A stretch of DNA of 64,000 nucleotides from Bradyrhizobium sp. LHD-71. Lineage in GTDB: Bacteria; Pseudomonadota; Alphaproteobacteria; Rhizobiales; Xanthobacteraceae. The notes below the pieces were generated by a model. The model made no database searches, was not told the DNA's origin, and saw nothing but the letters and a program-made list of their open reading frames with translations. The DNA lies in contig NZ_JAVIFX010000033.1 of NCBI RefSeq assembly GCF_031157255.1, positions 1 to 64,000 of the forward strand, given 5' to 3'. Positions 43,778 through 53,889 of this stretch are shown here, piece after piece; the first letter of the stretch is position 1, and each line of letters begins with the position of its first letter. The translations under genes and the position numbers were made by a program.

Positions 43778-44601
43778 CGGCCCTCGAGATACACGGCCGA
43801 CAGCCGCAGAGGCTCGGCGTAGTGGACGTCGGTCAGTAGCGGCACGAGCGATCCGTTGGCGATCAGTTCGGCAACGATCATGTCGCCCAGGCGGATGATG
43901 CCGCCGCCGTTCAGCGCAAGGCGCAGCGCGGCCTCACTGTTGTCGACCGCGACGCGCCGTGTCGTCTCCCTATGCACGATCCCGTCCGCTGTACGGAAAG
44001 GCCATCCACGCCCGGCCTGACTGGCGATGACAATGCAGACATGGTTCGCAAGATCTGCCGGCGTACGCGGCGTGCCTTCACGCGCGAGATATGCGGGCGA
44101 CGCGCAGACCACGCGCTCGAAATCGGCGATCTTGAACGAGAGTGCCGCGACATCGCCCACCGGGCCCGCGCGGACGATCACGTCCGCCGGATCGGTGCCG
44201 ATATCGACGATGCGGTCGGTGATCGAAAGATCGATCTCGATATCCGGATAGCGCGCGATGAAATCCGGCAACGCCGGCGCGAGCTGATGGATGCCGAAGC
44301 CGTTGCTGGTATTGATGCGCAGGCGCCCACGCGGCGCGCCCCGCGACCTTGTCACCTCAATCTCGGCCTCGGCGATGTCGGCGAGGATTTGCCGGGCGCG
44401 AGCCAGATAGACGTCCCCTTCCGAACTGAGCGAGAGACGCCGCGTCGTGCGATGGAGAAGCTGCACGCCGAGCCGGTCTTCCAGACGCGTCACAAGTTTC
44501 GAAACCGCGGACGGGCTCAATCCCAGGGCTGCCGCGGCGCCGGCAAAACTCTGGTGCTCGACCACCGTCACAAATGCGCGCATTTCGCCGATCGCATCCA
44601 T
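43666..44601 (-). CDS. LysR-family transcriptional regulator
   Basis: A 311-residue LTTR. The N-terminal helix-turn-helix (MRAFVTVVEHQSFAGAAAALGLSPSAVSKLVTRLEDRLGVQLLHRTTRRLSLSSEG) is intact and an effector domain follows. It lies divergent from a small ORF and purB, so its target may be the gene beyond the divergent region or itself. An ATTCATGAAT palindrome lies 15 bases upstream of its start. Its end overlaps the serine hydrolase. Confidence 0.95.
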   Translation of the reverse strand: MDAIGEMRAFVTVVEHQSFAGAAAALGLSPSAVSKLVTRLEDRLGVQLLHRTTRRLSLSSEGDVYLARARQILADIAEAEIEVTRSRGAPRGRLRINTSNGFGIHQLAPALPDFIARYPDIEIDLSITDRIVDIGTDPADVIVRAGPVGDVAALSFKIADFERVVCASPAYLAREGTPRTPADLANHVCIVIASQAGRGWPFRTADGIVHRETTRRVAVDNSEAALRLALNGGGIIRLGDMIVAELIANGSLVPLLTDVHYAEPLRLSAVYLEGRHRLPKVRVFLDFLTERFASTPWRVAGLKSPASRPTA

Positions 44602-44615
44602 TACTCATTCCTATA

Positions 44616-44625
44616 ATTCATGAAT
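44616..44625. promoter_or_regulatory. Candidate LysR autoregulatory palindrome
   Basis: ATTCATGAAT is a perfect 10-base palindrome in an AT-rich island 15-24 bases before the LysR start. LTTRs often bind such dyads with a T-N11-A core. The assignment is tentative. Confidence 0.35.
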
Positions 44626-44702
44626 GTGCACTAAAATGAGATAATTATGCCGCCGGCAAGCGCAAATAACATGCACGGCAACTCAAGTCCTGGATGCGCG
44701 CC

Positions 44703-44927
44703 ATGTGCTTGCCTTCCTACGTTCGCCGCAACGCCGACGGATCGATCGACTTCGATCACTACCGCCGCGCCGCTGCACGCGAGCGGACGCGAACGATCCG
44801 CCATACGTTCGGCCGCTGCGGCGCGGCCCTCGGGGCCGTCGCACTCGCTGGCCGCCGATTGAAGCGCGCGTTGTCCGGGCGGCCGTCGCGCACGCTGGCC
44901 AATCGACCGTCGCGCTTTCCTTCATGA
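44703..44927 (+). CDS. Small basic protein of unknown function
   Basis: A 74-residue candidate (MCLPSYVRRNADGSIDFDHYRRAAARERTRTIRHTF and on), Arg-rich, ending in SRFPS. The motif DGSIDFDHYRRAA resembles small conserved proteins I have seen annotated as hypothetical in rhizobia, but I cannot name a family. There is no strong ribosome site for the ATG at 44703 or the one at 44694, so the call is uncertain. It is divergent from the LysR gene. The rest of the 487-base region between LysR and purB (44602-44702 and 44928-45088) shows no other gene. Confidence 0.45.
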   Translation: MCLPSYVRRNADGSIDFDHYRRAAARERTRTIRHTFGRCGAALGAVALAGRRLKRALSGRPSRTLANRPSRFPS

Positions 44928-45088
44928 GTGCACACGCTCGGACATCAGAGCACGCGCTGCGCCCTGGCACTCGAATCATTTATTGACAAAACACGCTTGC
45001 GGATCAGGCATCTTCCAGCTCCGGGAATCCCCAATTGCCGCCGCTTTCCCCCTCTGCTACAGGCCTCTTTTAAGCGAGAGAGCCGCCC

Positions 45089-46396
<1,308 letters not shown>

Positions 46397-46480
46397 CGCC
46401 CTGCCGGTGTCAGAAGTTGGATCAGAGCCGTCGCAATTTGATTACTGAATGGTAACCGCGGATCGGGTAGATAGCTTCCC

Positions 46481-47266
46481 GTGGCGCAGCTTCCCACCAT
46501 CCTCGTCTTCGATTCCGGCCTTGGCGGTCTGACGGTGCTGCGCGAGATCGTCGAGATGCGGCCCGACGTGCGCTGCATCTACGTCGCCGACGACGCCTTT
46601 TTCCCCTATGGGCACCATGCCGAGGATGTGCTCGCCGCCCGCGTCGTGCCGCTCATCGGCGAACTGATCGAAGTCCACGATCCCCGTCTCGTGGTGATCG
46701 CCTGCAACACAGCTTCCACGCTGGTGATGGCGCACCTGCGCGCGGCCTACAGCACGCCGTTCGTCGGCACGGTGCCGGCGATCAAGCCGGCCTGCGCCTC
46801 CTCCAGGACGAAGCGTGTGTCCGTGCTCGGGACCAGGGGCACGGTGGCCCGCGAATACACACAGCGGCTGATCCATGATTTCGGCCAGGGCTGCGAGGTG
46901 ACGCTGGTCGGCGCTGCCAATCTGCCGTCGCTGGCCGAAGCGGCGCTTCGAGGCGAGCCCGTCAGCGACGCCGACATTGCCGCCGAGATCGCGCCCTGCT
47001 TCCTCGACGGCCAAGCGCTGACCGATACGGTCGTGCTTGCCTGCACGCACTTTCCGCTGCTGAAAGACAGGTTGACGCGGCTCGCGCCGTGGCCGGTGGA
47101 CTGGGTCGATCCGGCGCCCGCGATCGCCCGGCGAACCTCGGACCTGCTCGGGCCTCCCCTCGGCAGCGAACCGGCGCCCCCACCGCGGATGCTGTTCACG
47201 TCCGGCCGTCCCGCGCTGCCTGATCCGGTGCTGGCACCGTTCATCAGGGCGCGCGTCCCGGCTTGA
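46481..47266 (+). CDS. murI: Glutamate racemase
   Basis: A 261-residue racemase that makes D-glutamate for peptidoglycan. [10 protein letters not shown] is at residues 11-20. The two catalytic cysteines are C75 (ACNTAST) and C188 (ACTHFPLL). It starts with a GTG, 84 bases after purB. An rpsD promoter follows it after 41 bases. Confidence 0.96.
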   Translation: MAQLPTILVFDSGLGGLTVLREIVEMRPDVRCIYVADDAFFPYGHHAEDVLAARVVPLIGELIEVHDPRLVVIACNTASTLVMAHLRAAYSTPFVGTVPAIKPACASSRTKRVSVLGTRGTVAREYTQRLIHDFGQGCEVTLVGAANLPSLAEAALRGEPVSDADIAAEIAPCFLDGQALTDTVVLACTHFPLLKDRLTRLAPWPVDWVDPAPAIARRTSDLLGPPLGSEPAPPPRMLFTSGRPALPDPVLAPFIRARVPA

Positions 47267-47307
47267 TCGCGGGGCATGCACCGGGCGCGCGGCATCGTGG
47301 ATGTTGA

Positions 47308-47336
47308 TTGACCCTCCTGCCGTTTTGCCCTAGAAG
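47308..47336 (+). promoter_or_regulatory. Housekeeping promoter of rpsD
   Basis: TTGACC at 47308-47313, a 17-base spacer, and TAGAAG at 47331-47336 form a good sigma-70 type promoter. The transcript would begin near 47343 and carry a leader of about 150 bases. Confidence 0.65.
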
Positions 47337-47346
47337 CCACCTCGCT

Positions 47347-47446
47347 CGCGGGCCGTTTCGGCCCGCGTTGCGTTTCGCGACCCGTGGTTCCATCCTTTGC
47401 AGGCTTTAGGATTGGAACCTGTCGGCGCCGGATACCATTCCGGGGC
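47347..47446 (+). promoter_or_regulatory. Structured 5' leader of rpsD
   Basis: Three hairpins stack in the leader: CGCGGGCCG/CGGCCCGCG (47347-47367, loop TTT), GGTTCCATCCT/AGGATTGGAACC (47386-47419, one bulged T), and GCGCCGG/CCGGGGC (47425-47446, one mismatch). S4 represses its own mRNA in other bacteria by binding such a leader; here this is an inference. Confidence 0.5.
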
Positions 47447-47495
47447 AACAGGAGGGCGCGTTTCCTCAAATCTATCAATGTCTTAAGAGGACGCG

Positions 47496-48113
47496 ATGAC
47501 AAAGCGCAGTGAGTCGAAATACAAGATCGACCGTCGTATGGGCCAGAACATCTGGGGCCGCCCGAAGAGCCCCGTGAACAAGCGCGAATACGGCCCCGGC
47601 CAGCACGGCCAGCGCCGCAAGGGCAAGCTCTCCGACTTCGGCGTGCAGCTCCGCGCCAAGCAGAAGCTCAAGGGCTACTACGCCAACATCTCCGAGCGGC
47701 AGTTCCACGGCATCTATGTGGAAGCGACCCGTCTCAAGGGCGACTCGGGTGAGCACCTGATCGGCCTGCTCGAGCGCCGTCTCGACACGGTCGTCTATCG
47801 CGCCAAGTTCGTGCCGACCATGTTCGCCGCACGCCAGTTCATCAACCACGGCCACATCAAGGTGAACGGCAAGCGCGTCAACATCGCGAGCTACAAGGTG
47901 AAGCCGGGCGACGTCATCGAGGTAAAGGAAGCCTCCAGGCAGCTCGCGATCGTGCTGGAAGCGAATGCACTCGCCGAGCGCGATGTGCCGGACTTCCTCG
48001 AGGTCGATCACTCCAAGCAGTCGGCGAAGCTGGTGCGCATTCCGAACCTTTCGGAAGTACCCTTCCCGGTCATGATGGAACCGCACCTGATCGTCGAATA
48101 CTATTCGCGCTAA
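47496..48113 (+). CDS. rpsD: 30S ribosomal protein S4
   Basis: A 205-residue primary rRNA-binding protein. The N-terminus [39 protein letters not shown] and the S4 domain ([35 protein letters not shown]) are typical of alphaproteobacteria. It is a solitary gene rather than part of the alpha operon, which is normal in this class. It has its own promoter, a structured leader and a strong terminator. Confidence 0.99.
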   Translation: MTKRSESKYKIDRRMGQNIWGRPKSPVNKREYGPGQHGQRRKGKLSDFGVQLRAKQKLKGYYANISERQFHGIYVEATRLKGDSGEHLIGLLERRLDTVVYRAKFVPTMFAARQFINHGHIKVNGKRVNIASYKVKPGDVIEVKEASRQLAIVLEANALAERDVPDFLEVDHSKQSAKLVRIPNLSEVPFPVMMEPHLIVEYYSR

Positions 48114-48138
48114 CGACGCGGCATCGGAAATTTGCTCG

Positions 48139-48170
48139 AAGGCCCCGGCGCAATCCGGGGCCTTTTTGTT
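48139..48170 (+). terminator. Terminator of rpsD
   Basis: AAGGCCCCGG, loop CGCAAT, then CCGGGGCCTT followed by TTTGTTT. It begins 26 bases after the rpsD stop. Confidence 0.96.
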
Positions 48171-48216
48171 TAGTCTCGCCATTTCGGATTGCTAAGGTCG
48201 CTTGCACGAGGTCGCC

Positions 48217-49287
48217 ATGGTCTACGCCCCTGTCCCGTTCGAGACGAACGCCGCTCCCGTTCGCATCAACATGCTGTCGGATACCCAGAGCCGGCCGACG
48301 CCGGCAATGCGGGAGGCGATCGCACGCGCGGAAGTCGGCGACGAGCAGATCGGCGGCGACCCGACGATCAATCGCCTCTGCGAGCGTGTCGCCGATCTGC
48401 TCGGCAAGGAAGCTGCGGTTTTCCTGCCGTCGGGCACCATGTGCAACGTCGCGGGCATCCTCGCGCATTGCCGGCCGGGTGATGAAATCCTGGCGCACGC
48501 GACCGCGCATATTCTGACCAGCGAGGGCGGCAGTCATGCGGCGCTTGGCGGCTTTCAGATCACGCCGCTTGGCGGCGACAACGGACAATTCTCCATCGAC
48601 GGCCTGCGCGCCGCTTTTCGCGTGCCGAGCCGCTATGCGCCGCCGCAAACTCTGGTCTCTGCCGAGCAGACGGCGAACATCGGCGGCGGCACGATCTGGC
48701 CGAAGGCTGTCCTCGACGAGATCGCGCGCGTGGCGAAGACGCAGGGCATGGCGACGCACATGGACGGCGCGCGGCTGCTCAATGCCTGCGTCGCGACCGG
48801 TATCTCCGCTCGCGAGATGGCCGCGGGCTGGGACTCGGTCTGGATCGACTTCACCAAAGGCCTCGGCGCACCGATCGGCGCGGCGCTGGCCGGCTCGCGC
48901 GACTTCATCGACCAGGTATGGCGCTGGAAACAGCGGCTCGGCGGCGCCTTTCGCCAGGGCGGCATCGCCGCCGCCGGCTGCCTTTACGCCCTCGATCACC
49001 ACGTCGAGCGACTTGCGGACGATCACGCCAACGCGCGAGCACTGGCGCGCGGTCTCAGCCAGATTGAAGGCCTTCAGGTGCAGCAGCCGGAAACCAACCT
49101 AGTCTACATCGACACGCGCGGGTCAGGCCTCGCCCCGACGAAACTCCAGTCGGAGCTGCTCGCACGCGGCGTGCTGGTCTCCCTGCTCGGCGGCCGCATT
49201 CGCGCCTGTACCCACCTCGACGTCAGCGCCGCGATGGTCGAGGAAGCGGTCGCTCTCACACGCGAAATCGTGCGCGGAAACGGATGA
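48217..49287 (+). CDS. Low-specificity threonine aldolase-like PLP enzyme
   Basis: A 356-residue PLP enzyme of the beta-eliminating lyase/threonine aldolase family, cleaving L-threonine or allo-threonine to glycine and acetaldehyde. The PLP lysine is K214 in DFTKGLGAPIGAAL and the pyridine Asp is D183 in HMDGARLLNA. The DTQSRPTPAM start and SGTMCNVAGILAHC are typical. The ATG at 48217 has GAGG five bases upstream, so an earlier TTG at 48202 is less likely. Confidence 0.92.
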   Translation: MVYAPVPFETNAAPVRINMLSDTQSRPTPAMREAIARAEVGDEQIGGDPTINRLCERVADLLGKEAAVFLPSGTMCNVAGILAHCRPGDEILAHATAHILTSEGGSHAALGGFQITPLGGDNGQFSIDGLRAAFRVPSRYAPPQTLVSAEQTANIGGGTIWPKAVLDEIARVAKTQGMATHMDGARLLNACVATGISAREMAAGWDSVWIDFTKGLGAPIGAALAGSRDFIDQVWRWKQRLGGAFRQGGIAAAGCLYALDHHVERLADDHANARALARGLSQIEGLQVQQPETNLVYIDTRGSGLAPTKLQSELLARGVLVSLLGGRIRACTHLDVSAAMVEEAVALTREIVRGNG

Positions 49288-49363
49288 CGCAAAGCCTCGT
49301 CATTGCGAGAGCAACGCCACTCCGTTCCTCGGACGGCTGCCGCTCGTCGTCGAACGTCCAATG

Positions 49364-50638
49364 TCAGTTCGGCTTCTCGAGCGCGGTGTAGACGAGGTTC
49401 TTGATCACGTTGCGATAGCGCAGGCGCTGGGTCGGGCTCTGCATCATCATCACCGCAAACATTTCCTCCTTCGGGTCAGCCCAGAAGAAAGTGCCGCCGG
49501 CGCCGCCCCAGTACAGTTCGCCGATCGATCCTGGCACCGCGCTCGCCCCCTGCTCGACCCTCACGCCAAAGCCGAGGCCAAATCCGAACCCTGGGCCGGG
49601 CAGAAACGTCCTCGTGGTCAAGATACCGGTCGAAGGACCGATGTGGTTCGACGCCATCCAGGCGAAGATCTTTGGGCTGAGATAACGACGGCCGTCCAGA
49701 GTGCCGCGATTGACGATCATCTGCGCAAAGCGCGCATAGTCGTGGATGGTTGAAATGAGGCCACCGCCGCCGCTTTGCCAGGGCTTTTCGATACGAGGAT
49801 TGAACAAGGCGTTCGCACCCGAGCCGCCGTCATTCGCCAGCGGTTCGGCGATCAACGCCTGCTTGGCAGCATCGGTCACATAGAACGACGTGTCCTTCAT
49901 GCCGAGTGGATCGAACAGCCGCTCCTTGAACACCTGGATCAGTGGCTTTCCTTCGACGACCTCGATCACACGTCCGAGCACGTCGGTGGAATGGCTGTAC
50001 TCCCAAGTCGTGCCGGGCTGATGCGCCAGCGGCAATGCGGCGATCCGCTCCACGAACTCCTCATTGGTCGGTCGCGTCACCTCGAAACGCTGCTCCCCAT
50101 AGCTGGCGTAGACGAGGCCATGGCCTGAAAACGCGTATGTGATGCCAGACGTGTGGCGCAGCAGATCCTGAATGGTCATCTGCTTGCGTACCGGCACCAG
50201 ATTGAGGACCGGTTTGCCATCTTCGCCAGGCTGCTCGACGCCGACCTGCGACTTTCCGAAGCTCGGAATGTACTTCGCGACCGGCTCTTCGAGCGAAAGC
50301 TTGCCGTCCTGCACCAGCATCAGAGCTGCGACCGACGTGATGGGTTTGGTCATCGAATAAATGCGGAACAGTGTGTCCGCCGTCATCGGCGCCTTGGTCG
50401 CGGCGTCACGCACGCCAAAAGCCTCGAAATACGCCGGCCGACCGCGCCGCTGCACCAGCACGATCGCCCCGGGCACCTTGCCGGCGGTGACCTCGTCCTG
50501 GAAGAAGTTGGTCAGTGTCTTGAGCCTCTCGCGCGAGAAACCGAGTTGCTCCGGCTGGCTCTCGCCGATGCCTTCGGCGGCGACAGGCCCCGCCGCAAGC
50601 AGCAATGACAGGGCCGACGCGATCGCAAATGAACGCAT
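49364..50638 (-). CDS. Exported serine hydrolase, beta-lactamase-like family
   Basis: A 424-residue protein with a Sec signal peptide (MRSFAIASALSLLLAAGPVAA) and a class C beta-lactamase-like fold. S95-M-T-K98 is the catalytic SxxK (RIYSMTKPITS), Y-S-H lies in TTWEYSHSTDVLG, and the Gly-rich end is GGAGGTFFWADP. It is likely an esterase or D-peptidase-like hydrolase in the periplasm. The start is decided by GGAGG seven bases before the ATG at 50638. Confidence 0.9.
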   Translation of the reverse strand: MRSFAIASALSLLLAAGPVAAEGIGESQPEQLGFSRERLKTLTNFFQDEVTAGKVPGAIVLVQRRGRPAYFEAFGVRDAATKAPMTADTLFRIYSMTKPITSVAALMLVQDGKLSLEEPVAKYIPSFGKSQVGVEQPGEDGKPVLNLVPVRKQMTIQDLLRHTSGITYAFSGHGLVYASYGEQRFEVTRPTNEEFVERIAALPLAHQPGTTWEYSHSTDVLGRVIEVVEGKPLIQVFKERLFDPLGMKDTSFYVTDAAKQALIAEPLANDGGSGANALFNPRIEKPWQSGGGGLISTIHDYARFAQMIVNRGTLDGRRYLSPKIFAWMASNHIGPSTGILTTRTFLPGPGFGFGLGFGVRVEQGASAVPGSIGELYWGGAGGTFFWADPKEEMFAVMMMQSPTQRLRYRNVIKNLVYTALEKPN

Positions 50639-50738
50639 TGAAATCCTCCCCTTCCTTCCGGCTCGGTTCGAGATGTCAGTCACCGGTTTTGCGTCAAGCG
50701 TAGCTGCACTTTGCAACAGCGCAAGGACGAAGGTTGCA

Positions 50739-51272
50739 TCAAATGCGATGCAGAGCGTCGCGATGCAGGCGCTCGCCCGCGTCCGAAAAGCAGCAGAAGA
50801 TCAAGTGTTTGATGGACGACGCTGCGCCGATGGCTTCAGATGAAGTTTTCACTGCAATCATTGCGGCGCGATCGGGCGGGAACGCATAGATCCCGGTTGA
50901 GATCGCTGGGAAAGCGATCGAGGCGAGCTTGTGCTCTTCTGCGATCTCGATCGCCCGCCGATAGCACGACGACAACAATGCGTCCTCGTCATGACTGCCG
51001 CCGTGCCACACCGGCCCGACCGCATGGATCACATGCTTGGCCGGAAGCCTGTAGCCCTTTGTAATTTTCGCGTCGCCCGTCGCGCAGCCGCCGAGTGTGC
51101 GGCATTCCTTCAGCAGTTCGGGACCCGCCCTGCGATGGATGGCGCCGTCCACACCGCCGCCGCCAAGCAGCGAGGTGTTGGCTGCATTGACGATGGCATC
51201 GATGGCGAGCGTCGTGATGTCGGCGACAACGACCTCGAACTGGGTGCCACCGATGATGCGCGTCGGGGTCAT
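50739..51272 (-). CDS. Macro-domain protein (O-acetyl-ADP-ribose deacetylase-like)
   Basis: A 177-residue single macro domain that binds ADP-ribose derivatives. The loops [28 protein letters not shown] and [19 protein letters not shown] are intact. The MacroD-type signature supports hydrolysis of O-acetyl-ADP-ribose or of mono-ADP-ribose on acidic residues. The ATG overlaps the stop of the upstream alpha/beta hydrolase by 4 bases (ATGA), so the two are probably made together. Confidence 0.92.
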   Translation of the reverse strand: MTPTRIIGGTQFEVVVADITTLAIDAIVNAANTSLLGGGGVDGAIHRRAGPELLKECRTLGGCATGDAKITKGYRLPAKHVIHAVGPVWHGGSHDEDALLSSCYRRAIEIAEEHKLASIAFPAISTGIYAFPPDRAAMIAVKTSSEAIGAASSIKHLIFCCFSDAGERLHRDALHRI

Positions 51273-53203
51273 TTGGCGGCTGCGGCAGGCGCCGACGCAA
51301 ACGCCCTGCACGCCTTTGCCGCCTCGACATAGGCCGCTGCATCGGCGAGCAGCAACAGCCGGTCAGCCACAAGCCGATCCACACAAGCCTTCACTTGCGA
51401 CACGTAGTCGTCCAGTGACCGATAACGCTCGGCAAGCGAAAGCCTGGTATCGGCGGTGGCCTCGCGCTCAGCCTTGGTGCGCGCGAACAGCACGAACGAG
51501 CCGTCGCGGTCGGCAAACTCGTCCGGCAGATCGCGGAAAACGTTCCAGCCGGTAAAGGTCGCGAGTGGCACCGCCACCGGCGGCAGGCGGATGCCGGCTA
51601 CCTCGTTGCCGTCCGGATCGACGGCGGAAACCAGGGTGACATAGGCGCCGTCGGCCTTCCCGCTTTCATTGTCGGGGCTGCCGGGCGGATCGATCCAGTC
51701 GACCGGGGTCGTGCGGTTGCTGCCATGGACGCAAGGGAGCGCGAAATCCGGCGCGGTCGGAAAGCGTATCGTGGCGGGATCAACGGCCGTGCCATCCGCA
51801 ATCGACGGTACATGGCTTTCCGGCGGCGCGATGCCTCGCACCACCCAATCCTCCATGGCGACCAGCAACGCGCGCACCGCCGGCAGCGGGCTCTGCCAGT
51901 TGACGGCGTTGGCGTTCGGCCCGCGCGGCGCGGTCGGCAACGCGCCGGCGTGCTGCGTGCCGGCGATCAGATAGGTCCGGGTCGTCGCAGGCATGACGAG
52001 ATCGGTCTTGCCGAGGCCGTCGATCGTGAGCAACGATGCCCCCTTCTCCCAGTACTCGGCCGACGTATTGCTCTGGATCAGCAGCGGATCGGTCCCATCG
52101 CCTTGGAACAGCGAGCCGGTCCTGCCGCTGAAGGGATCGGTGCCAGGTGCCGCAGCGAACGGAAACCAGGCTTCGGGATATAAGTGATCCACATGTTGTG
52201 AGATCGTGCGGTTCGGTTCGGCAAACGAGTGATTGATGAACGTCTTGCCGTCACCGCCAGTGTGCGCATGCACGCCATCGAACACCCGCCGGCCGGCGAG
52301 ATCGCGGTTCATGTGCAGATCAAGAAAGTGCCGAAGGTATCGTCCGCTTTGAGAAATGCCGAAGGCGATGGCGTGGCGCGGCTTGCTCGCAGCCAGCGGC
52401 GAGTCCGGCGCGTAGCGCAGGAACGACACGAGATCGCGCACGGCAGTGAATGCGATTCCGGCGACGTGCGAGTTGGTTGCCTCGTACCAGAATTCGTAGA
52501 TCGTCAACGGCGTTGGCTGTGTCTCCTCAGGCAGCAGACGAACATGTCGCGCGTCGGCGAATTCCCACTGGTCGCGCGGGATTTCGATGCGCTTGTCCGT
52601 CTCGCGCCGGCGCATCATCAGCCGCGCCCTGTCCTTGTCGAGTGAGGCCGCCGGATAGGTCAGCACGATCGAATCCGAGGACGGGATGCGCTTGCCGACC
52701 TGGAATTCCTCGCGAATGCGCCGAACCATCGGCTTGCCGTCCTCGAACGCAAGCGGAAAGCGGACTGTCATCAACGCATTGCGGCTGGCCAGGGTCGGGT
52801 CCCAACCCGACCAGATGAGTGTCAGGCCGCGCTCGAACAACAGGCCAGTGCCTGCATGCGCGCGTGAAACCGGATCGTTCAGTTCAAAAGGATTTGCGGG
52901 ATCCGCCGGCGTCACGCCGTTGAGCCGACCGATCAGCTTGTTGCCGCGATTGGTGACCTCATAGAGAATGACACCGTTGCCGCGCTCGGGTTCGATAGGC
53001 CGGAGTATCTCAAGGTCGATCTCATAGACGACGCGGCCGTTGGCATCGCGCGGCGCCTTCTCCAGATCGACGATTGGTGTGTTCTGCGGGTCGTTCGGAT
53101 CGAGGGTGCCGTGCGCGACACCCTTCAGCCGTTCATAAACGCCGGTTTTGCCGAAAGCATGGCCCTCGGCAAATGGCTGTATGCTATCGATCCTGATGTC
53201 CAT
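51269..53203 (-). CDS. Alpha/beta hydrolase-domain protein, long form
   Basis: A 644-residue protein. The N-terminal half is beta-rich; the hydrolase core holds the nucleophile motif GISQSG near residues 282-287 ([18 protein letters not shown]), with later conserved stretches [20 protein letters not shown] and [18 protein letters not shown]. It fits a family of large alpha/beta hydrolase-domain proteins of unknown substrate. No signal peptide is visible. It starts 91 bases after grxD on the same strand and is coupled to the macro-domain gene. Confidence 0.82.
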   Translation of the reverse strand: MDIRIDSIQPFAEGHAFGKTGVYERLKGVAHGTLDPNDPQNTPIVDLEKAPRDANGRVVYEIDLEILRPIEPERGNGVILYEVTNRGNKLIGRLNGVTPADPANPFELNDPVSRAHAGTGLLFERGLTLIWSGWDPTLASRNALMTVRFPLAFEDGKPMVRRIREEFQVGKRIPSSDSIVLTYPAASLDKDRARLMMRRRETDKRIEIPRDQWEFADARHVRLLPEETQPTPLTIYEFWYEATNSHVAGIAFTAVRDLVSFLRYAPDSPLAASKPRHAIAFGISQSGRYLRHFLDLHMNRDLAGRRVFDGVHAHTGGDGKTFINHSFAEPNRTISQHVDHLYPEAWFPFAAAPGTDPFSGRTGSLFQGDGTDPLLIQSNTSAEYWEKGASLLTIDGLGKTDLVMPATTRTYLIAGTQHAGALPTAPRGPNANAVNWQSPLPAVRALLVAMEDWVVRGIAPPESHVPSIADGTAVDPATIRFPTAPDFALPCVHGSNRTTPVDWIDPPGSPDNESGKADGAYVTLVSAVDPDGNEVAGIRLPPVAVPLATFTGWNVFRDLPDEFADRDGSFVLFARTKAEREATADTRLSLAERYRSLDDYVSQVKACVDRLVADRLLLLADAAAYVEAAKACRAFASAPAAAAK

Positions 53204-53294
53204 CCCGCGCCTCCCCAGTGCGCTGGATCTGACGTTCGCACCAGCCTTTGCCCATCGTTAGAAGCCGGACGCGAGCGTCCGGCCCCGCGACAAA

Positions 53295-53630
53295 CTACTC
53301 GGCGGCCTGGCGGGTGGCGATGCCCTTGTCGGCGAACAGCTTCTGCAACTCGCTCGCTTGAAACATCTCGCGGATGATGTCGCAACCACCGATGAACTCG
53401 CCCTTCACGTAAAGTTGAGGGATCGTCGGCCAGTTCGAATACGCCTTGATGCCGTTCCGCAGCTCATCCGAGTCCAGCACATTGAGGCCTTTGTACGGTA
53501 CGCCGACGTGGTCGAGGATCTGCACCACCTGACCCGAGAATCCGCACATTGGAAACTGTGGGGTGCCCTTCATGAACAGCACCACATCGTTGGATTTCAC
53601 TTCATTGTCGATGAATTGTTCGATGCTCAT
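53295..53630 (-). CDS. grxD: Monothiol glutaredoxin (Grx4 family)
   Basis: A 111-residue CGFS-type glutaredoxin that carries [2Fe-2S] clusters together with BolA. C29-G-F-S is in GTPQFPMCGFSGQV; WPTIPQLYVKGEFIGGCDI, with its cis-Pro loop, is typical. Related genomes often place grxD near bolA; here 3.7 kb with egtB, egtD and ltrA lies between them. Confidence 0.97.
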   Translation of the reverse strand: MSIEQFIDNEVKSNDVVLFMKGTPQFPMCGFSGQVVQILDHVGVPYKGLNVLDSDELRNGIKAYSNWPTIPQLYVKGEFIGGCDIIREMFQASELQKLFADKGIATRQAAE

Positions 53631-53675
53631 GGCTCGTCCTTAACTAGACGCCCGGCTGATGCCGCGTGTCGTGTC

Positions 53676-53715
53676 ATGCTGACAATATATGTCACCATGA
53701 TCATATATGCAGCAT
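53676..53715. promoter_or_regulatory. AT-rich dyad between grxD and egtB
   Basis: ATGCTG and CAGCAT flank ATATATG and CATATAT around a 10-base loop (53676-53715). Within it lies TGACA-ATATA-TGTCA at 53680-53694. It sits in the divergent promoter region, 46 bases from grxD. It could be a regulator site or a hairpin of the grxD leader. The rest of the 259-base gap holds no gene. Confidence 0.5.
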
Positions 53716-53889
53716 CTTAGCCTGAAACATTCCGGCATCCCAAGCGAATTTGAGGGCGGGCAATGGGTTTGAAATGACGGCCACCATATTGCCGTTAACG
53801 ACGAATCGCATGTCAGCCGGCCAGGCCTGAACGTTGAAACCAAGTCTTTCTCCGGAACGCATCTGCGAGAACGACGTTCTTCTGTCAAA

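Noticed and set aside
47347..47367. Hairpin after murI taken as its terminator
   Set aside because: It is not followed by a T-run and lies just after the predicted rpsD transcript start, so it is better read as part of the rpsD leader.
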